Assembly: GCF_963576615.1 (NCBI RefSeq)
Contig: NC_088717.1
Span: forward strand, 14,700,108 to 14,764,107
DNA from: Watersipora subatra
Lineage: Eukaryota; Bryozoa; Gymnolaemata; Cheilostomatida; Watersiporidae
DNA: 64,000 nt
Direction of reading: 5' to 3'
Part shown: one piece after another, positions 23,100 through 36,800 of the stretch
Position numbering within the stretch: the first letter of the stretch is position 1
Layout: each line of letters starts with the position of its first letter
The notes under the pieces: model-generated
The model's database searches: none
Seen by the model: only the letters and a program-made list of their open reading frames with translations
What the model was told of the DNA's origin: nothing
Program-made: the position numbers and the translations under genes

Positions 23100-24080
23100 G
23101 ATAATATACAGGGTTGTGATGCATTAGAACCGCACTGCATCATTGCAGTGTAGTACACAGTAATTTTACAGTGCATTACAACTTTCTAATGTGCAGTAGA
23201 CAATTACTGCTACTGCAACTGTCTCCTACTGTAAACTGTCTACTGCAATCTACTGCGCATTTACTTTTATGATGCATTGACCTGAAACCCAGCAATTCAT
23301 ACAAACTGCGAATGCGCATTCTTCAACGTTTGAAACAGAGGGGTACTGCAGCTGTGTGTTAGTATGAAGTTGATACTGCGGATCAACTGACACTGCTGAC
23401 TTTTAAAACATCTTTACTGCATGGTACAAAGTTGTCAGCCACTATGTCTAGTAAGCTCATGAACTTGTGCTCTAGCTCTCACACCATTTCAGAATAGGGA
23501 GTCAGGCATTATCACCATTCCAATAAAATTGGGGTCTCTATATTGTATTCCCATTTATGTTAAATATTAAAACCACAGTAGATTTTCATTTTCAAAATGC
23601 TAATTGTGGTCAATTTATTTTCTCATCTGTACTCAAGTTTGAGCAGCATTCATATCTCGCAATTGTGTTGCGGCTGCGACCAAGCCGATTCAGTACTTGA
23701 TTCCGTGATGAGTTTTTATGTGCATGTATGTATAGCCTGATGCAAACGTTCCTACTACATCTAGCATTGTGAAATGTGCACTAGCAACACTTCCACTGCA
23801 TCCAGTACTGTACACTGTGCAGTGGCAATACTACCACTACCAATACTGCTTACAGTACTGTACACTGTGCAGTGGGTGATAGCACCACTGCACCAATACT
23901 GGTATTAGACAATAGTTGTACTGCAAGTCCTATGCAGTAGGTAGTAAAGTACGCAATACAATTACACTGTATACTGCATGACTCTGACACACTTACTACC
24001 GCGACTGCACTATTAATGCAACTACATAGATATCCAGGTAAAAATTTACTGCAACTGTAATGCATTTTACAACTGAACAT
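23100..24080. repeat. Degenerate CACTGCA/TACTGCA-rich region
   Basis: Many short related words (ACTGCA, CAGTACTGTACACTGTGCAG) on both strands. CAGTACTGTACACTGTGCAG occurs twice within 45 bp (about 23804 and 23852). It looks like a decayed satellite with self-complementary potential. Confidence 0.55.
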
Positions 24081-24339
24081 CGGTAAGTACTTATCAATGC
24101 GCAGTATTTATTTTTTTGTAATGTTCACAACTTCAACTAATAACTATCAAAAGATTTTATCTTTGTCAGTTTTTGCAGTAAATCATGAAAACTAGACATG
24201 TAGAAGAGCTTTAGATAGCAAATATATCAAAATATTTCAAATACATGTATTATCACCAAATTAACTCAGTTCAATGCCCTCTACTAGTGCGCTACTCTGC
24301 AATGGTTGCGCGTGCAAAGGAGACTTAACTTCAGTAGCG

Positions 24340-24351
24340 AAAGAGGAAGTT
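24340..24351 (+). promoter_or_regulatory. PU.1/ETS-like site upstream of AIF-1
   Basis: AAAGAGGAAGTT fits the purine-rich PU-box consensus and lies about 385 bp upstream of the AIF-1 start codon. PU.1-class factors drive myeloid genes, including vertebrate Aif1. The site is read from sequence; function is inference. Confidence 0.4.
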
Positions 24352-24434
24352 ATGCCCAGCTTTCACTCTCTTTTGATCCTAGATAACAACACATCTATTG
24401 TTTACGCTTGTACGACCCATTCCGAGTTATTACT

Positions 24435-24548
24435 ATCCAATCAAAGAGAGTTCCAGCTTCTTTCTTGCAAAGCATTCTAGCACCCGGCTGCAACCAATGA
24501 GATGTTGGCTGCATTCCAACTAGCTTTGCCCATTAGCTATATATATGC
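24435..24548 (+). promoter_or_regulatory. Candidate AIF-1 core promoter (CCAAT boxes, TATA-like)
   Basis: CCAAT at about 24436 and 24493 precede GCTATATATATGC at 24536-24548. A start site about 30 bp later would give a 5' UTR near 150 nt before the ATG at 24724. The order and spacing are typical of a TATA-containing promoter. Confidence 0.5.
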
Positions 24549-24723
24549 TCATGTGATGTAAGTTTGACATATTCCTTGATGATTGTCATTCGTGATTCTA
24601 GCTAGTGATCACTGTCGACTTGTCATTGTCATCAGATACAGCAAGGGAGAGCGCTGACAGTTAATTTAAACAGTGGGGCTCCGTATACAGTTACATCATC
24701 AATATCTGCCAACAAAATCTATC

Positions 24724-24751
24724 ATGCCTGGACAAACTGCGCAGTTTCCAA
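24724..24751 (+). CDS. AIF1: AIF-1 exon 1 (start)
   Basis: ATG then PGQTAQFP and one base; donor GTAAGT at 24752. Nine codons plus phase 1, completing an Asn codon with exon 2. Chosen because the splice site, the phase and the final length (147) all fit. Confidence 0.8.
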
Positions 24752-27700
24752 GTAAGTCACGTATAGTTGAATTCTAGCATGTCATTTGTAGAATATCTTG
24801 ATTTCCAGAAAGAAGTCGGCATGGTTCATAGCAATTTGATGGTTGAGTTTGTAGCTTTCTTTCCGGCATTGCAAGCAATTCAGGACATAGGACTAATATT
24901 ACTTTGGGAGTTACCCTGCAGATCAATTCCACCATGACAGCAAAAGTTAATAGCTGCTCATTTGCAAAATTCTTGAAAACATTTTCATTTTCCAAACCTC
25001 AGTGGTCAGTTTTTGGAGTCAGAGAAGAAAGGGCTGTCATTAAGTTTTACCATTGCCAAAATACATTGAGTGATGCACGGACGTTTTACTGTTGCAGCCT
25101 ATTCATCTGCTGCCTGTCAACAGTTGACTGTTTTTCATTTGTAAGTGTATGAGGTAGTATGTCCTATAGTAAAGCCTGTGGCCTGTTAGTTTAGAACGCC
25201 CGACCTACAAACAACGGTTTGGGGTTAAATTCTCAAAAAAGGCCACTGGTGATGACAGGAATGACGTCTAACCTTCACGCTCTCTTTGTGACTGGGTTAT
25301 GTCTCCAGTCATCGAGGTTCCCTTGCCACTGGACTCAGACATGCTTAGCCAAGATCACAGAACCATTGTCTGTACAACAATACTCTTGAAAACGCATAGC
25401 CTTTTCTTGCAATAAGCTAAGCAGACATCTAGCTTTGGAGAATTGCTCATGGATGTCAAAGAACTACAGAAAACATGAGACTACATGCAGTGAAAAATCC
25501 CCTAAGGATAGACCTGCATGACGACAAACAGGACATGAAACACTTGCTCAAAGATATGGTGGAAACAACATTTCCAAAAGATCGCATTGGTCAACACTGA
25601 AGCCAGCAAAGGCAAACTTCCTGTTTTGGAGTTTTGTCAACCGCTTCATGAAATGCCAGACAGCTTATTAGCTTTTGAATTGCTTAATCCGTATCATTCA
25701 AAAAGTGACGCATAAATACATCAGTGTTGCTTATGTTGTCTATTTGAGCCGCTAGGTTTATAGGCTCTTAGGCTATATGATTCAGTGACAAGGGCAAGAG
25801 TTAGTTCTTTGAGTTGTAATCTTTCGTTATCTCACTTCCTCCTCATATCCACTGTAACTTTTTATCTACTTCCTTCTTACTCATAGGGCTGTCTATGTTG
25901 GCAAAAACCTTCCTACTGATGACTTACTCTTCCACAACTACTACAATTCATGTTATTTGTCTTTATGGACAGTGAGAAGTTGTAGTGCTTTCTATTGATC
26001 TATCTCTCTATCTTGCTGTCTCTCCGTATCTCTGTCTTCTCGTGTCTTCTCTCTATCCCATGCCTCTCTTCTTCTTGTCTCTCTTCTCTCTGTCTCACTT
26101 CTCTCTTCTCACTGTTTCTCTTTCTCTCTATCTCTCTTTCTCTCTGTCTCTCTTCTCACTGTCTCTCTTCTCTCTGTCGCTCTTTCTTTCTGTCTCTCTT
26201 TCTCTCTGTCTCTCTTCTCACTGTTTCTCTTTCTCTCCATCTCTCTTCTCACTGTCGCTCTTCTCACTGTCTCTCTTTTCTCTGTCGCTCTTTTTCTCTG
26301 TCTCTCTTTTCCCTTTCTCTCTTCTCACTGTTTCTCTTTCTCTCTATCTCTCTTCTCACTGTCGCTCTTCTCACTGTCTCTCTTCTCACTGACTTTCTTC
26401 TCACTGTCTCTCTTTTCCCTTTCTCTCTTCTTACTGTCTCTCTTTTCTCTGTTTTTCTGTCTCTCTTCTTTCTCTCTGTCTCTCTTCTCACTGTCTCTCT
26501 TTCTCTCTGTCTCTCTTCTCACTGTCTCTCTTCTCTCTATCTCTCTTTCTCTTTGTCTCTCTTCTCACTGTCTCTCTTCTCCCTATCGCTCTTCTCACTG
26601 TCTCTCTTCTCACTGTCTCTCTTCTCACTGTCTCTCTTCTTTCTCTCTATCTCTCTTTCTCTTTGTCTCTCTTCTCACTGTCTCTCTTCTCCCTATCGCT
26701 CTTCTCACTGTCTCTCTTCTCACTGTCTTTCTTCTCACTGTCTCTCTTCTTTCTCTCAGTCTCTCTTCTCACTGTCTCTCTTTCTCTCAGTCTCTCTTCT
26801 CACTGTCTCTCTTTCTCTCATCTAGGGTTATCTATCTCTTGGTTTTTTTATATCTTTGTCTTTGTATCTCTCCGTTTTTATCTACGTAAAAGCTGAGACA
26901 ATGTTGAGAAGTAAATAAAAAAACTTGACAAATAATTTAGTCCAACACATGCATAAATAAATTTTAATGGTAGTTTGGCCAAATTGAACAGAGAACTCAA
27001 AAACATTAGACTAGTGTATGGAATACTTGTTAGGGCCTGTAACAGTCTTGCAGATGACTTGCTCAATATTTCAGATGGAAAGATGTATGGAATGTCGCTG
27101 GAGAACCTGGAGCACGAGCTCGATAAAGTGAACGCGGTATGTACATGCAACCAGGTCAGAAAACCAGTCAGTGATCGTAAAGTAGGGAGGTAAATTGGTA
27201 CGCCAGTAAGCAGCAAGTAGACAGGGTTGTCAACATCACCGAGTTGTTGTTTGACTACTGGTTTCAAGATTTGAATAGCAATTTTTTTGCTAACAGCGAA
27301 GTATCACATCTCATGCGTTATGTTTCCATTATTCGCAAGCATGATGGATTCGATAAAGTTTTGAGAGCCGCAAAACTTGCTTAGCCTGCGGATGTATGCT
27401 GTTTCCATGATGCGATTAACTTGCGGATTGGCTCAAATTTGCGCATCATGCGCGTCTTGGAAACACAGTGATGACTAGATTGTCACTAACTTGCTTGTTA
27501 GAAGGCTTGCTGGCATGATTTCTAAGCAAGGTACATGTATTAGTGACACTCCCGTGTACCTTTAGTGAAAGTATGTGACATTGGTCATAGTTGCCTTGCT
27601 AGTTACCAAGGCTGGTGCCGCCAAATTATCAACAGATATGCTCGTTGGCACGCCATGAGAATCTATGTCGCTGTGAGATAATGTAGCCCTCATCTTGTTA

Positions 27701-30700
27701 AATGGAGTGCGACAGACTTATGGCATACCTACTAATGCTACATTTGTAATAATATTCTTCAATTGTTATATAATCACTTCTAAGTATATCGGGCTGTCTT
27801 GTGAACCCGTGAGGAAAGAGCCCTTCTCAAAGTTCTGCTTGATCAGAACTAGGCTCGCACTCATGTGGTGACGTTGGGTAGCTCCGAGACGGTTTTCGAG
27901 AATTACACATTGGTGTATGGATTGGAGATGACAAACAAATAGAGCAGGTAAAATGGGAAGCGGAAGTCATCTGCATGTTTATATTGCTTTCATTAATTTT
28001 GTTCGATCAAAATGCTAATAAGAATAGCCAAGTCATAAACAAGTAAAATATAATAATGAAGGTAACTTGCGGACTTCTTTCAAGGACTTTGCTAATTACC
28101 CAATAAACGTCCCTGTTAGTTTAAGTTGGATTTAACATAAGTTGAGTCTCTATTTACGCATAAGGTAGTTCACACATCGGCCACGAGATCCCGGCAGCAA
28201 TCTGGCGCAATCAAAACTGCAGCAAGAGGCTCAGCGTGTTATGCTCACATAAGTTTGCATTGCTTATGATAGCTTGGGTAAGCTACTACAGAATGTCAAG
28301 GTCATATGGAAAATGGCTGCTTTTAACAGATGATCTAGGTTATTAAACTTGGTTGTCATGTCTGCCACGAGCCTGTGAGGGCGATATCGCGCTGCAAAAG
28401 TGGTGACTTTCATCTGTACGAAGCATTTTGGGGAGGTTTTCTCTTATCCCTCGTAGACACCTATCCTTCGTTTTTTTGTGATGTCATTTTGTCGTTGTCG
28501 GCCATCTTTATAGACAATTTTATCGTTAAAAACACGAAGTTTTTGCAATGATAATTTGAAAACGATGTTTTTGTTTGCAATTTTTTTATTATAGTATCAC
28601 AACAACACCCAAAAGTACTAATAAATAAAAGAAAAACGATCGTTTTCTACAAAAATGGCAGCTTTTTCGTGAATGAGCGCATGTGCAAACGACTTGATGA
28701 CGTAAAAAAAACGATGTATCATCGCAGATCTTTGTAGTTTCAAACTCTTGTCTTATGACAGACTTGTCAAGTGCATGATACAATGGTTTTGTTGAATTTG
28801 TGTGCAGGTCATCAATCGATTAATCGATGGTATAGAGAGGAAAACTTCCAAGTTTAGGACTGATTTTGTACTAAATGATTGGTTATTACATCAACTATTC
28901 AGCGATAGTTATTTTTTGGTATATTGTACTTCATATTTCCCCTTTCACAAAAGTTCTTCGAGATTACTCCGCAAGTAATAAATATCGTCCACCTTCCTTT
29001 GACCTTGGTATAAAGAATCTCACTGGCTCTTTAAAGCTTCTATTCAAATCTTAAAATATCAAGTTTTTACCTAATGTTCATAAAACTCTAATTGTGAAAG
29101 ATCAGTACATGCCGTAATACGTGGTACATGTTTGCACTCAGCTTGCGAAATTAAGTCGAACCTTTTAGCAGCTCAGAAATAAGCCTGCAATACTTTCCAT
29201 TTTATTAAACTGTATCTGTACATCCATAGAAAGTGATTGATCACAAGATAAAGCGACATTCAATAAAATGGAAATCACTGCGAGCACAACCTCGACATGC
29301 TGCTAAGCAAATATGCCTTAATTTGTTAAACCGGCTAGTTTTTAAAAATCTTGAATTTTAGAGATTCTGTATACATTAATAAACCAACCCTATACAGTAT
29401 ATGCATCCCTTTATTAAGCAGCCCGCAATCATTTTTAAAGAAAAAATGTTTTGAATATGATGCCGCAAAAATCAATAAATTAAAAGGTGTTGGCATGTGG
29501 CATCGTAAACGTAAAAAACCAAAATTCATACAAGACTTGAGACTACTAATTTAAGTTATACATTTTATCTCATTTAACAAATGATTAAAAGATTTAACCA
29601 TACAATTGTGTGTAATTGGAGAAATGCAAAATAAAATCATCATATGGTGGATACTTTTTATCTATACTGGAATATCAGTACATCTATCGATATCTTTCTG
29701 TACTGAACTATCAACCTCTCTGCATCAAATGTCCTTTTTTGTGTTTTTTTCTATGGTGTGGTAAAGATTCAAAAACACCCTAATCCTTACAGAGTCACAC
29801 TCTCTTAAAAGTCATGTTGTTTGACTTGTAACTTGGAAACTTCCTGGAAACTTGGTAACTTCGAGCTTGGCTATTTGTTCTGCAGCATTTCATATCAGTT
29901 TCTCATCACTACACACAGTAGCTATTGTGATCGCTTATCTCCCCAATGACACATTACCAGTCTCTGGTCATGAGTCACTGAACTGATAAAAAGTCAAGTT
30001 CATTGCCAGGATGGGGCACGTGTAACCCTACTCCTATTTACCACATGCCTGATCATGAGTGCAAACAAACATGTGCCATCCGAGTTCATCTCTTGTTTGT
30101 TTTTTTTAGGAATTTCTCCAAGACGATAACTACAGCAATGTCGAAGATCTGGAAGAAAAGTTGACACAGTTTAAAGGTTAGTCGTAATATTAGAATGTAC
30201 TGGCTGACCAGAAGCTTAATAAAATGCAAGCGTGATGCCATGAGCTCGCACTGAGTCTGACTCATTGTGATAGATGCCACTCTCTAGTAGTCTAGTGTTT
30301 AATTGGTTGGCCAGGAAGCTCATCCGCTGCTGCCTTTTTCAGCTGAAGCCCGTTAGCTCACTAATATGCTAATAAGTGACACCTTTATGAGTATGTAGTG
30401 TCTGGTTATCCAACATCTGTTTAGCCAGTCCACAACACCCCGTATCACATAGATAAACATAAGCTCTGTGAAACTATGCATAGTTCAAAGAATTGCGCAT
30501 ACCGCAGCTAAGTTTGATTGATTTAACATTTTTTGCAATAGATATGAGTGCTGCGCTTCCTTGGCAACTATTTTAAACTCCTCAACACAAATCATGCATG
30601 CTTTATAAGTCTATTTCACCTTCAATCATAAGATGTAGTCCAAGGTTACGCATTCCTTTTTAACTTTTGTTTTGGCAATTCCAGCAGCTTGCCTTGATAC

Positions 30701-33700
30701 CTAGCAATAACACACGTTGTAGTAATAGTAGTAGTAGTAGTAGTAGTAGTGATAGCGATAGTAGTAGCAGCAAATTGAATTGGTAAGATTTGAAAATTGT
30801 TTACTTTTTGAGAAAAAAGCTACATGAATGTTAACGTAGTAACCTGAGGATGCATCATTGCAATGAGCCTGCGAGTTAGATGAGAGTTTATGAGATGTAT
30901 GGTAGCCAATCCATCTAAATAAATCATTAAATACAGTCAGACCTCTGTACGAGTTAATTCATTTTAGATCTGCTTCGTATGTTAAAATCGTCGTGTATTG
31001 GATCAAATATTCCTATAAGAATACACAGTGATTTGTTTAATTCGCTCTGTGACTCATAAAACTCATGATATCTCCTTAATAAATACTACGTGTAAATATA
31101 TATAGCATTACATGTTATATAAAATTATGTAAAATACTAAATTAATAAAATGATAATCAGTAGAAATATGTCTTATATATTGTAGGAATAAAAATTAGCG
31201 CCTCTGAAATATAAAAGCAGTACAACTATATTGCTATATGTCATCTAAAGTAATTATAATGTGATAGGTTTAATTCCATTGTCAACAATGATAAGGGCAC
31301 ATCACTCAAAGCTTGAAAAAGCAGGACAATCTAAATTTAATTTTGGCATAAGTAAAAATGTGTATTTCTCAAACTTTCTGAAATTCTCATGTCACGCCTC
31401 CTCTAAAGGCAGCCTTTTTAGAAAAGTAAGACGCTTGTTATACTACAAGATGAATCTTCTAGATCTGGGAGATCTTCTTAGATCTTCACTTCTAAAAAGA
31501 TCTTCCAGAATATTCCAGATCTGGAAAATCTTCCTAGATCTTCGCTTCTAGAAAGATCTTCCAGAATCCTCTCGATCTTCTTAGAAGCTAGTATAGTGTT
31601 CCTTGTGTATACATGTATAAGTGTATACTTCCTGTTGCTGGTCTGTATGCTAATAAAAACACCTGTCAAAGCTATGAAACGCAACTCATAGGAAATTCAC
31701 ATATATTAAAATGTGTAAAGTTATTATGACATAAGTCTGCACTAAACAAACTTCCTATCAGGAACCAAACAAAATTCTTTTGGACCAAGCTTGGATGACT
31801 GCCCTGTGAAAATGGATGCTAGCATTTAATAGGTATAAGGTTTTACAATAGCTGATTGCATGTAAGCGTAGTAAAGGGTTAGTGAGCACCTGCGGGCACC
31901 TGTGAACTCCTGTGAAAACCTGAGCATATTCCAGGGCATCTAAAGAATATAATGATTTAATATCTAGTTGCTCTAAGTTTCCATGTCAGCTCACTTTAAA
32001 AGATTTCTATATCTATTCAAGTGATCATCTGCTAAAATTGATAACCAGCGTGGAAACTGTTTTTTTATGAGAGTTCAACCGATCAGCTGTAATTTAGCTA
32101 TGAACAAAACATCAAGGAGCCAGCCACATTGTGGTGTCATTTTCACAAGCTAGATAATGTAACCGCTTATCGTACCAGCCTGTTGTAACTCTGGCCTCTT
32201 ATCTGTAGCTTTATTTTCTGCATTGTGTTTCTAGACAGTGTTAGAAGAGATAGTTTTTACTTCTTTACTGTTTTTACTAACGGCTACACCAAGTCATCAT
32301 ACCTAGTGCTATTCACTATTATCATAAATTTAACACTTTCTACCTTTCCGTAATTGCATATATACAATTAGCCATAGACGTATTTAGTAACAGCTGGCTA
32401 TGCATAGACTTTACTCTTTGTAAAAATCTATTACTTAGATAATAAATAAATTGCTGTTATGTCAATAAAATTATGTTTGTTTTAATTTTTTTATGCATCG
32501 GTGATGTAAAAATGTACAATAATATTAATTCACTTGCATTTAATCACAAAAATTTCAAAATATATATTTTTTTAATTGATATATATATATATTAGCTATC
32601 TGGATTTATCTCCCTTGATATATAATTTGCATTTTTTTCATTCAAATTTCCTATGGAAAGCTGAAAACATAAAGTGATAAAATATTTTATAAAACTGTGG
32701 TTTCTTGTCGGATTGTTTTCGGTAAACTAGCAATTTATATATATACATGTATAGATGATTTATATATTTTAAATTAAATATATAATTTATGTGTTTTAGC
32801 CAAGTTCATCGAGTGTGATAGAGACTTATCTGGAGACTTAGGTAAGCGTGTAACATAACACTTGTTAACACATGTAACATAACACTAACATGTTTGTGAA
32901 CACATAGTAACCATTTTTGTTTTATTCATGTATACTATGTGTGCTTATGTGAGCACAATTAGTAGTAGCTTTGACTGACCTTGAATTAGTGGCAGCACTC
33001 GGCAAGTGCCAGTTGTCAACAAGTGCTTTTAATGACAAGAGACAACTAAATTACCCATAGCTTACACATTTACAATCATAAAAGCTAAGCAGTGGTCCAA
33101 GGGTAGAATTTATTCAACACATAAATGCTACAGTGACAGCAAACAATGTTCAACATAATTAAACAAATAGCTAACCCACTGCCTACTGCAATAGAATAAG
33201 TTAGACAGCTAGAACTATAATAGTGGCCATTAACTAGGTTTGTCAATGACCTGTGTTACGGTTTGTGTGCAAGCGTGTAAGAAATTTATAAATTTTTCTC
33301 TGAAAGAATAACTTCTGATTACAATAGAGTTGTCTGCCCTGTATGTTTTGCTAAAAAAGCATATACTTAGTCTCACAGTCAAATATCCTTTCACTGTAGT
33401 CAGGAGTTGTAATTTATAGAGTTCACCTTTTAGTATTCTAGACTAGTACTCTGGTAGTCTAGTGTGTAGTGATAACTTACCTCTTTACAAAAGATAAAAG
33501 ACATATAATTGTAAGTAAGATGAAATATTGAATATAAAAACTGCTGACAACAAGAAACAGCAGTTGTAGCAATTCAACAGCCACTTTGGATGACGTTGAT
33601 ATGTTTTCTGTTGGTTTACAGACAGGAACGGACATTTTTATCTGTAAGCTGGCCTCGTGTCAACTGCGTGTAGCTATTAGAAGTTTTATTGTTGACTCCT

Positions 33701-33814
33701 TAGTCTAACATAATAGATATGAGTATTCAATGCTGTCACTACTGAAAGCTGTTATTAAGAAATAATTGATAAATGGGGTATACCACAACACAGCAGCTAC
33801 TATTTTGTTATATC

Positions 33815-33880
<66 letters not shown>

Positions 33881-36800
33881 GATATAACAAAATAGTAGCT
33901 GCTGTGTTGTGGTAGCCTAAAGCAGTGATTATCAACTTTTCTAAAACCGCAGAATTTTTTTTACACCTACAGAGTTCTAGGGCACAAACCAAACAAAATA
34001 ACACAGAATAGCACTCTAACACAGTAATACGCATAGTTAATAAGTTTCTTAATGAGTTTAGGTCCTCACTTAGTATGAAACCTGTTTTTGTTTTGATGAA
34101 CACATTGTGAATATCTTTGCTGAAAAGGTAAAAAAACACACGCAGCTCTTGGCTACCTTACAGAGCCTCAGAATGTTTGCGCCAATTCAAAAAAAGATTC
34201 CTGTGGGTGGGTTTGAACTTGTGACCTGCAGTTCAGCAGCCCTTCACTCTTACCAACTGCCCTAATCAGCCAACATTATAATTGTATAGTAACTGTGCAA
34301 ATAGTTATTTTCTATGCTTTCTGACAGAGACACGAGGCCGACGGACAACGTCCAATAATAATATGGATGAAGTTAAAAAAAGGCTAGTGATAATTCTCGA
34401 TATTCTTCTTATTCTAGAATATTCTTATTCTAGATATAATTCTATGTCTAAGGCCCCTGATCTGTGAACAAATAGTTGGCACTCAATTTTCAAAAAGATT
34501 GTTAGTGGTGGCAGCAGAAAGAATAGACAGTTTTATTTCAAGACAAGCCAAGTTTTATATGCTGAGTGATAGCTATAAGGAATTCTACTTTTTAAAGACA
34601 GCGAATTACAGTGGTTTGAAAAATAAACAGACCACTTTATACAACATTATCGTTGCTTCTGTTTAGCACTTGAGGTGATTAAACCCCTCATTAAACTCTT
34701 GCTGTTGAGCAGAACCCATACAAACTATACATAAAAAAAAGCTTACAATAAATAAAATTTAATAAAATTAATTTTAGCTTGAAAAAATGATGCTAAATAA
34801 GTTTTAGAGAGTCAAAGTTAGCAATTATTTTTAACATTTTCACTCATTTGAATTCGAGTTAAACCTGTATTTTATTTGCATTCAAACTTAAAGCAGTGAT
34901 GTTACTCAGATCAAAGATGTTGTGTAAAACCATCTTCAAGTCATTGTGTTTTGCTCAATAGAAAACTTTGTCTTTGAAGCTGCTAACTTGCTATAAAAAT
35001 TGACTCAGTTTTTGTGCAGCACAAGTCTGCATTTTAAGTGGTAAACTACTTCAAATGTGTTTTTAATAAAATATTTGAATAGAGGAGCCTCAGAGCTACA
35101 TTTTGGTGTATAATAAGTTCAACTTCAAAGAATTGTCTTGCAACTGCGACACCATATTTATTGAAATTTGTCAAATTGTAAGGCGGTCCGTTTATTTTTC
35201 CCAATATTGTATATTATTAGGGAAAATCATCAATTGCTCATAGAACGATCATCAAAACTGTAACATCAAGTGAGTTTAGCTAAGCGAAGAGTGATAAACG
35301 ATGATTTTGTGAGACTACTACAAAAAGTTGTGTACTCTTGGTTCAAATGAATGAGGAAACGATTCTCAATTTTGTAAGCACAACAATTAGGAGAGCAGCC
35401 TCGTGGTCTTGAGAGCCTGATCAGTGAACAGCGAGTTGGTGTTCAATTTTAAAAATAAAAAAAGCCCACCGGTGGTGATAGGAAAGACATCAGGCATTAA
35501 ATTGCTCGCTCTACCAAATCGGCAATTTGGATTTGTCTGCACTCCATCAAATCACCTTATCCTAGTACGGTAACATAAAAAATTGAATGTGTGGCCTAAT
35601 TAGCAAGGATAAAATTTTAACTTATGGATAATACTAAAATAAAGTTACACTTATCGTGAGTGTTAAATTTTGTTCACCGCTAACAGTTTCATGACTAAGG
35701 ATTGATGGTGAATCATAAAACTGGGAGTTGAGGTCAAATAATGGACTTACAGATCGGCACAGCTGTTTTTAGTCAATTTTAAGTTGAAACGTTACGCGTC
35801 TCTATTTTTTTCGTCTATTTGCAATTATAGACATCATAATCGCACTTCTGCTTGATCTGAGAGTTTTAATCGCAATCAAGTTTTGTCGATTTTAATCTTG
35901 AAACATCTTGGCAACTGGATCACCTCAAACATCAAATGCAATCGCAAATGTTAGAAAAATGCCAATACTTTTTGATCAAATTTGCTAAAAACTTTGTGCA
36001 GGTTCATCTTTAGGTAAGATTTGGTTAAAGCGTGGATACGCAGTGTTTACCTTTTTTAACTCACTTTCCTGTAAGAGTTATGCTCTCCTTTTAGGAGAGC
36101 ATAACTCGTACACAGACATATAATATTCGCCACTCAGTCATGTCATACAATAAACATTGCAATCAAGGGAAGGGCCGGTGAACAACACTATTTATATAGA
36201 TATTAATAAGTCACACTTTATCACTGTGTGTGTCTGCCTGTAAGTCTGTATAAACACTATGCCTTTCCACTTTTTTTGGCTGACTTCGTCTAAACTTTAT
36301 GCACATATGCTCTGTGCCTTCTCATAGATAAACAAAAATATTTGATTTCAAAACTCCATCTGATTCCCAAGAACCAGCCTTTTAAACACCCACCTAGAGA
36401 CTGTCTGTTTGACAATAAAAAGAATCCGCAACGCCGAGCTTATCGCTGGCCTTACATGTCGGTACATCTATAAATAAAATATATATAATAATAAAAATAT
36501 ACAAATAGATATATTTATTTATGTTTATATAATTATGTGAGTAAATAATAAAAATATAGACATTGCATCGGGTTTCACTAACATTATACAACACAACATT
36601 AGAATACCCATAAAGAAACAGATAAAGCAAATACTGTGCTATTATAATTTTTGATATCAAGTTGGTAGAAGTTGTTTCTTGATGATTGTCTGTTTATTTT
36701 CCTAAACTCTTAGATCTAGGGTCAGGAACCTCTTTGACTAAAAGAGTCAAAAAACCCACATGTCTCAAAATTTATTTTTAGGAGAGCCATATGTATTTTT

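Larger units (their letters stand above)
24752..27074 (+). other. AIF-1 intron 1 with SINE and CT-rich array
   Basis: Contains a family B SINE (25165-25430) and the CT-rich array (25996-26822). Chance frames at 24774-25152 show no homology. Ends with acceptor CAATATTTCAG. Confidence 0.75.
30177..32799 (+). other. AIF-1 intron 3
   Basis: 2.6 kb. Contains a (TAG)n microsatellite at 30719-30768 and the GATCTTC-rich cluster at 31450-31590. No exon seen. Confidence 0.75.

Noticed and set aside
25985-26825. 276-codon Ser/Leu-rich frame and Arg/Glu-rich antisense frames
   Set aside because: Product of a CT-rich tandem array within AIF-1 intron 1.
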